Part shown: positions 18,540-25,852 of the stretch, in pieces
How positions within the stretch are numbered: position 1 is the first letter of the stretch
How the letters are laid out: each line of letters starts with the position of its first letter
Assembly (NCBI RefSeq): GCF_002999335.1
Contig: NW_020312260.1
Location: forward strand, 1 to 25,852
DNA length: 25,852 bases
Source: Cyclospora cayetanensis
Taxonomy: Eukaryota; Apicomplexa; Conoidasida; Eucoccidiorida; Eimeriidae
Reading direction: 5' to 3'
Notes under the pieces: model-generated
Told to the model about the DNA's origin: nothing
Seen by the model: only the letters and a program-made list of their open reading frames with translations
The model's database searches: none
Translations under genes and position numbers: made by a program

Positions 18540-21500
18540 CTAGTAGTCGATTGGTTCGTCGAGGTCCGAGTCTGCCGCTTCGTCTTCATCAGCGTAAATC
18601 TGTTCGTCTTCGAAGTGGATGTCGACCTGCCGGGGGAGAGGGCAGCAGGAGGAGGATCCATATGAAGGGCAAAGGCCATAGACACGGAGCAGAGGCGCGT
18701 GGCAAGAAAGTAGAAAGCAGGAAGGCGACACTCCATATACGCGGATGTGAAAGAGGGGCTACACGAGGCGTGCGAGAAGCATGAGAGACGCGGGTTATTC
18801 ACAAGAAGAGACGGGAGGAGCGAAAGGGGGGTGGGGTAGACTGCAGAGCTACAAGCGTGCGGCATTTTTTTCACGCTGCCTATGCGAAAATAATAAAAGG
18901 GGACGCTGCTTGAGGGAGGCCTTAGGCCTCCTCTCTCAGTTTAGGCCTCTAGGCGTTCGCTGTTCAAAAGAAAAGCAGCAACAAACGACGTACGCGACGT
19001 GGGAGCGCGAAGAAGACTGAATGGGGGGGCAGCCGCCACCTCCGGCGCAAAAGCTGTAGCCTGGACTGAAGGAAGCAAGCAAGACGCTCATAGGAGGCTT
19101 GAGAGAGGTTGAAAATTTGCAGCATGCAGTCAAGGTACATAAACTGGAAGAGCCAGCGAGGGGGCGGAAGACACACAGGCACGAAGCTGCTAGCAGCACG
19201 GGCGACAGCAGAGAAGAAGCGGACTGGCGGAAGAGCAGAAACGAGTCCTAGATGTTCGACGTGTGAACGCTAAAAGGGCACGCCTACCATCACGAGCTTG
19301 ACATCCCGCATGCGATCGAACTGCAAAAAGAAGCCTGATTCTTCCCAGCCTTCCATGTGGAGGCGTACAATGCCCGAAGGAAAAATTCGCAGCTGGCGAA
19401 GGAGGCCTCGAAACTCCTCCTCCGTCACATCCTTCTCCCAGCCATACGTAAACACCTTAACAAGAGCCGCAGACGCACACAGCATGCTCCCCTTGGAGGT
19501 GCACGCGACGAGGACTCCCACTTCCCACGCCAGATCCTCAGCAGTTGTAAGAAAACCGCGTTCGCTTGTCGAGAGTGCTAGAGATGCCACCAGCCACAAA
19601 TCACCCCCACCCCCCTCACTCCCACGCCCACTCGCGCCATGGAACGTCTGCGCAGAAAGCGGCATAAAGGCGTGCAACAGGCCCACCTACACCAAACCAC
19701 CCCACACCCTGCACGCTTGCCTGGAATTTGCGGAGAACAGGGAGATAGTCCAGATCCTCGTGAGAAACAAAAAGCGCTGTTCGACCTGCAGAGGCACACA
19801 AAGCCCCAAATAGTTCCAGCTGTTTGTCTAAGCATGTGCGGGTATCCCTACGCGGCACGAAGACTTAGCTGTCGCAAGCAGTGGGGGATAAAGGGAGGGG
19901 GGATGAAGAAGGGGAACTAAGAAAGGAGAAGGCTTTTCGGCCGTACTGGCGTAGAGAAAGGAGCATCCGAAGAGGTCTGGATACGCAGGGTGGTTAGGAA
20001 CTGCAACTTCTTGCACCTGCTGCAGTAGCTTCAACGCATCGCTGTCGCTGTTGCAGCAGCAGAAGCAGAGCGACTGCTGCTCTCCGCGCCGTCCATACGC
20101 AAACACAATGTTTTTCAGATCCTTGAGAGAAGGCATCGCACGCAACAGACGTATCAAGATGCCTCGGGCCTGCCTGTGGCGGGTAACGGCCAGCCTTTCT
20201 GCCTGGCTAGCTGCTGCAGATGCAGCTGTGGAGATCCACATGCGCATCGAGCGCGAGAAAAGCAGGGCGTTGCCAGCCTCAACAAGACGCCTCGAGGCAA
20301 AGCGGCAGCAAGGAGCCGCATAAAAAAGCGGCGTGCAGAGCTGCAGCGGATACCGCAACGGCCCTTGCAGAGCAGACTGTCTGAAGCATCCAAGAACTCT
20401 CTTACCACGAACACTTCGAAGGACGTCTTAAGAAGCCTCTGCACATCTTCTGCCCGCCAGTCCGAAGGCAGGGGCTGAAGCGTCACGACTCTGCAAACAC
20501 AGCCAAGCGCGCAGTGGACCCCCCAGCAGCAGAGCTGTCTGTACAGCGCGAGCCCGAAACCAGCGAAGAGGCTGCGTGGCGGGAGAGCGAGGGAGACGCT
20601 GCGAGGCAGAGAAGCAGCGAGACTTGGAGACATGCTCAGCAGCAAGTGTGTCAGGCGAAGATCGAATTCGACCAGGCAGTTGGTGAAGCGGAGTGGCGGG
20701 GGAAGGGGCGGGCTCAGAAAACGCGACGAAGAAGCGGGAAATGCGCAGCAATCGGGTCGATTAAAAAAGGTGCATGCATGCATGCATGCACACGGACAAA
20801 AAGCCCCGGAAACACACATCTAGAAGGCAGCACACTGAGGGAGGGAAGGAAGGGGGACAGAGGTGAAGCGCGCGCACCGGCTAAGACTCTTGTTGCCTTC
20901 TTTTGCGAGCCGCTGAAGGTCTTCTGTCAGCCTGTAGAACCCTTCAAACCTGAGCACATCCCACAGCACACCACACCTCACGCAGCCTTGTGTGGATGCA
21001 GCGCATTCGCAGAGAGAGAGGCAGCGTGGGTGAGTAAGGAATGCGGAGTGAGTGACTGCAGCACAGAGCCCACAGCACTAGTTGCACTGGCAAAGGCGGT
21101 GAATTCAACAAGCAAGTCGCCTTACTCTTCTGCAGCGCGTTTAGTTTCATAAATATCGCATTCTTTCACGGAAACACCAGGGGGGAGCGCAGCAAGAAGC
21201 CGCGAGATGAAATCTTTTCCTGCCGTTGCCTCCGCCACGGCTACGGCTCTCGCACCGTCTTCTGCTGCCACATCTGCTTCTCTGGTGAACCCCCTGTCGT
21301 CGGCTGCTGCCTCTACTGCTGCTGCTGCCGTTTCTGCTGCTGCTGCCTCTACTGCTGCTGCTGCCTCTACTGCTGCTTGCGGCGGATCTGTCAAGACGAG
21401 GCACCGGCCTGTGTACCTCCCAAGGCGACTATGCTGCAGCATGACGAAGGAGCGAGGCAGCTCGACACCCTGCAGATGCAAACCAGCGCAGCAGGTTGAC

Positions 21501-22246
21501 AAAGACAAAAAAAGCCTCAAACAAGTCAGCACTGCTTGCAGTTTCTGGCACAGCAGGGTGTGGTTTCGCGAAATCCCGCTTAGTCCGTGCAGCGACTCTG
21601 CTACGCGTAGATGTATATCTACGGAGGCCGATGCGGGTTCTGCTGCCACGTCTGCACGTACAGCGCGAGAAACAACGGCAATCACTGCTTCTGTGCTGCA
21701 GAGGTGAGGCGGCAAGCCAGCGAGAAGCAGTGCAACACGACGCGTACTGCTAGGCCTGAGAGCAAAAGCAGCCGGCGACACCAACAGTAGACTCAGCTGC
21801 AGGGGTAGAAGCCATGAAGGCAGCATCGACTGCGGGGCAGGGATTCGACAGGAAGTTACTTACACCAAAGCCACTGAGTCTCTTGTGAGAACCTGCGTCC
21901 ACCGCTTCGGTTGCATTATCAGCCATCTCGCGAGGCTACTCTCGTTCCCGTTGCTGCTCTTCCAAGGGCTGAAAGGCGAGTCTCCCCGAGGGGCCCCCAT
22001 CGGATCCGCCGAGGGCCTCCTCAGGGGGATCGTTTTACTGAGCCCTCCTTCCTGAAGCCTCTGCTGAATCGGAGAGAACTGTTGGGAAGGGCTTTTCTGC
22101 AGCTGGGCTTGCTGCTGCAGCCGCCGTAGCAGTACGGAACGCCTGGACTTGACTGCTCCGAAGAGAACCTCCATCTGCAGGGGACTCTCTTGGGGCGTCT
22201 GCCACTGCTTTTCACCCTTTGAGCGCAATTGCAGACTCTCCGACAT
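18540..22246 (-). CDS. Multi-RRM-like RNA-binding protein, nine exons
   Basis: Exons I can place: 21864-22246 (ATG 22246), 21605-21755, 21126-21469, 20406-20490, from 20340 down to about 20000, about 19847 or 19819 to 19708, 19288-19577, 18994-19143 and 18540-18626 (stop TAG at 18540-18542). Junctions of exons 1-5 and 6-9 are phase-consistent; the 5-6 junction is not fixed. Introns range from 65 to 635 bp. Several units have the beta-alpha-beta pattern of RRMs: RRVALLLAGLPP...TEAVIAVV...VDIHLR with GRCLVLTD; VVTLQPLP...AEDVQRLL; and VKVFTYGW...TEEEFRGLLRQL...GIVRLHMEG...GFFLQFDRM. The aromatic RNP residues are poorly kept, so the domains are divergent. The N-terminal exon is Gln/Ser-rich; the C-terminus is acidic and ends DEPIDY. 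Probably binds RNA (nuclear or cytosolic; no leader after splicing). The RRM assignment is by pattern only. Confidence 0.7.
20491..21125 (-). other. Longest intron of the RRM-like gene (635 bp)
   Basis: The donor is GAAGA|GTAAGG at 21126/21125 and the acceptor is TTTGCAG|AGTC at 20491/20490, phase 2 on both sides. It contains a (TGCA)n microsatellite and no convincing coding frame. Confidence 0.65.
20771..20790. repeat. (TGCA)5 microsatellite
   Basis: Five tandem TGCA units, self-complementary, inside the large intron of the RRM-like gene. Confidence 0.95.
21303..21377. repeat. 15-base coding minisatellite in the RRM-like gene
   Basis: The unit GCTGCTGCCTCTACT and variants recur about five times on the plus strand. 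On the minus strand they encode AVEAA-type repeats within exon 3, directly after the GRCLVLTD segment of the first RRM-like unit. Confidence 0.85.
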
Positions 22247-23053
22247 AGGGGCACTACGCCATACAGCGGGGCAGGAAAAAACGCCTGGTGAAGGGCCCTC
22301 CGGCGAAGGGCTCTGCAGTGCAAAAACAAGACACGCTGTACACCCAACGCCCTCCTCCCAGCTCTAAACGCAAAAACAAGCCGAAGAACACAAGGAAACG
22401 GCCGTAACATCTGGAAAAAGGTGTTCTCCTTACAGAGAAACGCATAGAAAGGTCTCCTCCACAAGGCCCCTTCGGGGCCCCTTCGGGGCCCCAAGAGACC
22501 CGGGGGGCCCCTGAAGAAGAGGCCCCTCCGTGTACAGCTGGTGAAGGCGGGGGCCCCCGCACGCCGTCGTCGGATAACTTGTTTGTTTTTAAAAGCTAAT
22601 TTAGTATACAATTTGCGAACGAAAAGTATCACTTGACGCGCCATGCTGGGCCGAGTTCGAGGTGATGAATTGCAAGAGACACAGGATTGGGTTTCTCGCT
22701 CCCTCCCAACACTCAACGCAGTCAGCGAACAAATCGCCACACCCTCACCTTCTAATCTACCGTGAAAGCTTCCTCCCTCTCTCTGAGATGCGCCAAAGGG
22801 CGTGTCTCACGCGGCATTACTGGTATCCCTCACTTGGCTGTTCTCAGCTCCCGCCAAGGGAACGAAAGCTGCGCTTACACGCTGATTTGAAGGCTAACTT
22901 ACATGAAGCAGGACTGAGCCGGCCAAAGCAAAACTTTGGCACATTCTCTTATAGCAACTGCCTCTTAAGTAACACTTTTAAAACAATTGACGCGTTGTTT
23001 TTTGCTTACGGAACGAGCTCCAAGGTTTTCGGAAAGATACCTGCCTCCAGACT
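22247..23053. other. Region without a supported gene; 5' flank of the RRM-like gene
   Basis: It lies upstream of the minus-strand ATG at 22246. The first ~320 bases are very GC-rich, with GGGGCCCC blocks; the rest is AT-richer up to the inner end of the right repeat. Open frames here (minus strand to 22740, plus strand 22662-23129) have no motifs, and the latter runs into the repeat. Confidence 0.5.
22466..22492. repeat. GC-rich hairpin tandem repeat
   Basis: The 11-base unit CCCCTTCGGGG occurs twice in tandem and is followed by a further CCCC. Each unit can form a 4-bp C:G stem with a TTC loop, and the junction GGGGCCCC is itself palindromic. It is about 220 bases upstream of the RRM-like gene start codon. 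Confidence 0.9.
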
Positions 23054-25852
23054 ATACAAACTTCGTAGAAAGCTTTACACCTTTCATAATGCATACCCCA
23101 CCTTCCCTGCCCCTGCCCTGGCCCCTTGAAGTTCCTAACATGAGGAAAGAGGGATAGCTCTACTGCGCATAGCCGCAACGTCTGATCACTCCCGGCATTT
23201 CCCCCTAGTTGCATATAGCATTTAGCGCTCACGCACACAACATCGCAACCCCTTTCATCGAGCTAGCAGCACTGTGCAATACACAAGACATACATGCAAA
23301 CCAGAAAATTTCAACCACATGCCTTTTGGTAAGACGTAGCTAGTGTGGTAGAGAGTGTTTGAGTGTAGTCTAGCCCGCCACATCTTCCCCCCATATCAAC
23401 ACGTCCTCCGGTTCCGTGCCGATACAGCGAGACCAAATGTGAGCAGGACAATGGAAGAGTTCCCGCCCTATCACCACTCTACAGGCAGACAGAAACACTA
23501 GTGCAAATGAGGAAAACAAGTGCATGCATCAAACGCTTGAGATAACCAGACTGGAAGAAAGGTACCTACACTAGCCAATAAGAAGTGAGGGACCAAATCA
23601 CATCGACTGCGGCGGCGCGAGGGAGCGCTATCTACGGAGTGCTCAAGTGTGCGCGCCTCCTGTTCGGAGCAAACAGAAGACAAGTAAAATGTGCATAGGG
23701 AATCCAAGCACACACACTATTTCAGCAGGGCGTCCGTGCTCCATAGAGCAGGGTGTACATACAAATACGGCAGGTGCATGCAGCATAGCCGATTACAAGC
23801 ATACGGGACGATATAGAGACAGCATATCTAAGAGTACCTGGATATATCAATGAGTTTAGAGAACCGGAAACTTTCCAAGCAGCACCAACAGCTTGATATA
23901 GCTACTTCCTGCAGAAAATGCACGGGGGACAGCAATTGCCAAGGAACGCGGGGGAATATGGTCTGCGCCGGCTAGCGATGAAGCCAAAGGATGCTACGAA
24001 TTCTCCACTATGCAACTTCTCCGTCAACCCCTGAGGCTGGCTTTCCCCACCCCACCTCACTAGCACCTACCGTCACAGCTTTCTTGATACTCACTAGTCC
24101 TAGGATCAGGCAATTTATGGCTCCCTGTGTATCCTGCGCTTCCACTGGGGTTACTTGCCTACGCTGCTAAATCCACGACAACTTGGGGAGTTTCGACACT
24201 TCTTTGGGAAGCCAATACTTGTAGTTCTGTGGCATCTCCTATTGGGAAAAGGGATAGACTATGAAAGATCATGAATTTACGCGAGAACTTCAGCCGATCC
24301 TAGACACCTGTTTGCACAGGTCTTTAGTTGGTTACCTTATGTCGCACCTCGTTAAGCCTGCTGTTTCACCAAGACAAAGTCTTGAGGCTTGAATAACACA
24401 ACCAACCTTCGCCTAGAATAATCACGTGCTTGTTTCTCTTTAGCTTCGCGCACACACTCGGCACCTGTTCTCTGATTCCCTTGGTTGCCAATGATGACTG
24501 CTGATCCCCCACCAGCTGATCCAGACCCGAATCGGTTAAGGGCTTATCAATGCAGACTCGGGATAGGGAACGCTGACAAGTACAAGAATGTACTGCTTAG
24601 ATATGAACTGATTCAGCATGAGAAAGAAAATCAACCCAAGCAGTTGGATTTGTGTTGGCCTAAAGTTGCATATACGGCACAAAGAGTGTGGCTAAAGCCA
24701 TTTGTCTGTCCTTGTGCCTCAGGTTGGTTTGCGGTGACATACTGTTGTCAATGGTGAGCGAGTCATAAGGGCACGCCAAAACACACCGACGAACTTCGAA
24801 AAGGCATTCACGGGATGCCTCTGAGGAGTTCATCAAGCTTTCACATATTATAATGTCTGAACACCTCAACAACTCTGAAGTCGTGACAGAGCTGCATAGC
24901 GGGGTGAAATTGGCATTGCTGCTGAGTATGCTGACAACGTCCGATATGTATTCCTGAACGTTGAAACTCGGAAGTCCATCAATAAAGTCCACCTTCAAAT
25001 CAGTCAAAATCATTTCAGGGACTAGGAGGATTTGCGAAATGCCATGTTCGGGAGACTTTTGCGGTCTCCCCTGCAGCATTATTTAGTTCAAGTGGCGAAG
25101 TAGTGTAATTGAGTTTTGCGAATGCGAGTGTAAGCTGCCTTTTTGTGTCCTTTAACAGGATGAGTGAGGATTCACAAGAAAGCGTCTGTTACGTTAAATT
25201 AGGAGCAGACTGTCAATCCCTGTAGTTTGTCAGATAGCTCACAATATTAGGCACCCAAAACTTCTGCTGTGCAATAACCTTGTGTAGGGGGATCTCACAT
25301 GCGCCACCTGCCTTCCCCCTTGGCTTTGACACCATGCTATGCCCTAAAGCGTTGTTAGATTCCTACAGTTTGATTATTTATTGAATAATCATCCTGATTC
25401 GTATCTCCTTTTCATACATTAGGGGCTTCTTATAGCGTTAAACATTGCTCAGGGCTGACACGGGGATTAACTCGAAACTGTACAACTGGCGACTAGCTTG
25501 CTGGCAGGTCGCAATTCCTCGGCACATCTACACACTACCTTTGATGTTTGACCTTTCCTGCTATCTCTTGGCTAAAGCTTTGATAGGATATTCTAATCAA
25601 GAACGAGTTGGAGAGCCACTCAGACAGGATGCATCCTTAGAACCCCACTTGCTCACTGCGCTGCCGAGCCGTTCTCATTATCATAAAGACTCTGCCACTC
25701 TTTTGAAGTGCTGTTTCCTCCTCACTTACCATTCATGCAATGAACACTGTAAAGCAAGCAAAGGGACGCTTCTTCCTGACGCTTCCCAACACACTGACCT
25801 CCACATCGCGCAGCTATGGCCGCAAGCGCGCCTTCTCGTGTGTCACCCAGGT
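23054..25852 (-). repeat. Dispersed repeat, right copy (inverted partner of 1-2858)
   Basis: The reverse complement of this segment follows the left copy from the last base of the window inward. Its inner terminus is ATACAAAC at 23054-23061, the complement of GTTTGTAT found at the end of the other copies. Compared with the left copy it has a shorter segment around 23860-23890 and 23790-23820 and other small indels. It retains the longest ORF of the family (24660-25079, minus). Confidence 0.93.
24660..25079 (-). CDS. 139-codon ORF of the right repeat copy
   Basis: ATG at 25079 with an in-frame TAA six bases upstream; the frame is open to 24660. The product is mixed in composition (motifs DFIDGLPSFNVQEYI, MNSSEASRECLFEVRR, LACPYDSLTID), has no homopolymer tract and no domain I recognise. 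The left copy has the same frame broken by a 13-base duplication. Differences between the two copies do not favour synonymous sites, so it may be a fossil exon or a non-coding stretch that happens to be open. Confidence 0.3.
   Translation of the reverse strand: MLQGRPQKSPEHGISQILLVPEMILTDLKVDFIDGLPSFNVQEYISDVVSILSSNANFTPLCSSVTTSELLRCSDIIICESLMNSSEASRECLFEVRRCVLACPYDSLTIDNSMSPQTNLRHKDRQMALATLFVPYMQL

Noticed and set aside
21756..21826. Signal-peptide-like start (MLPSWLLPLQLSLLLVSPAA) for the RRM-like gene
   Set aside because: A strong donor (GGT|GTAAGT at 21864/21863) and strong acceptor (TTGCTCTCAG|G at 21756/21755) are phase-compatible and remove exactly this stretch as part of a 108-base intron, joining the Gln/Ser-rich first exon to the first RRM-like unit.
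1..25852. Long terminal repeats of a retrotransposon, or telomeric ends
   Set aside because: The terminal copies are inverted, not direct. I saw no telomere-type TTTAGGG arrays and no reverse transcriptase or integrase between them.

Overview
The window looks like nuclear DNA of a coccidian apicomplexan, most likely an Eimeria species. It has moderate GC, intron-bearing genes, and very many CAG/CTG triplet runs read as long Gln or Ala tracts inside coding exons (the homopolymer tracts typical of Eimeria proteins). I see no bacterial operons, rRNA, tRNA, CRISPR array or viral genes. Species and all family names are inferred from reading alone, with no database search.

Layout. (1) 1-2858 and 23054-25852 are two copies of one ~2.8 kb repeat in inverted orientation, so the window begins and ends with the same sequence facing inward. 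A third, shortened copy lies at about 14720-15467; all three share the same inner terminus. (2) 4330-8011, minus strand: a complete four-exon gene (about 945 aa, Gln-rich) whose exon phases all close. (3) 8998-9609, minus: a small two-exon gene for a single-pass membrane protein with a coiled coil. (4) 9793 to about 12881, minus: a ~1,000-codon exon with an Ala-rich repeated module, a Gln-rich middle and a helical C-terminus. (5) 15514 to about 16322 (or higher), minus: a divergent ubiquitin-like gene in at least three exons, with an intact ...RLRGG end followed by a 32-residue tail. (6) 18540-22246, minus: a nine-exon gene for a protein with several divergent RRM-like RNA-binding units.

All five well supported genes are on the minus strand. 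One weak plus-strand ORF (16652-17221) starts head-to-head with the region upstream of the ubiquitin-like gene. The stretches 2859-4329, 12882-14719, 17222-18539 and 22247-23053 hold no gene I can support beyond weak ORFs.

The most interesting items are the inverted repeat pair with its third truncated copy, the ubiquitin-like modifier lacking the Lys48 and Lys63 equivalents (possibly related to the coccidian plastid ubiquitin-like protein), and the periodic Ala/Arg-Ser-Leu module of the 9.8-12.9 kb gene. I see no evidence that the five genes form one pathway.
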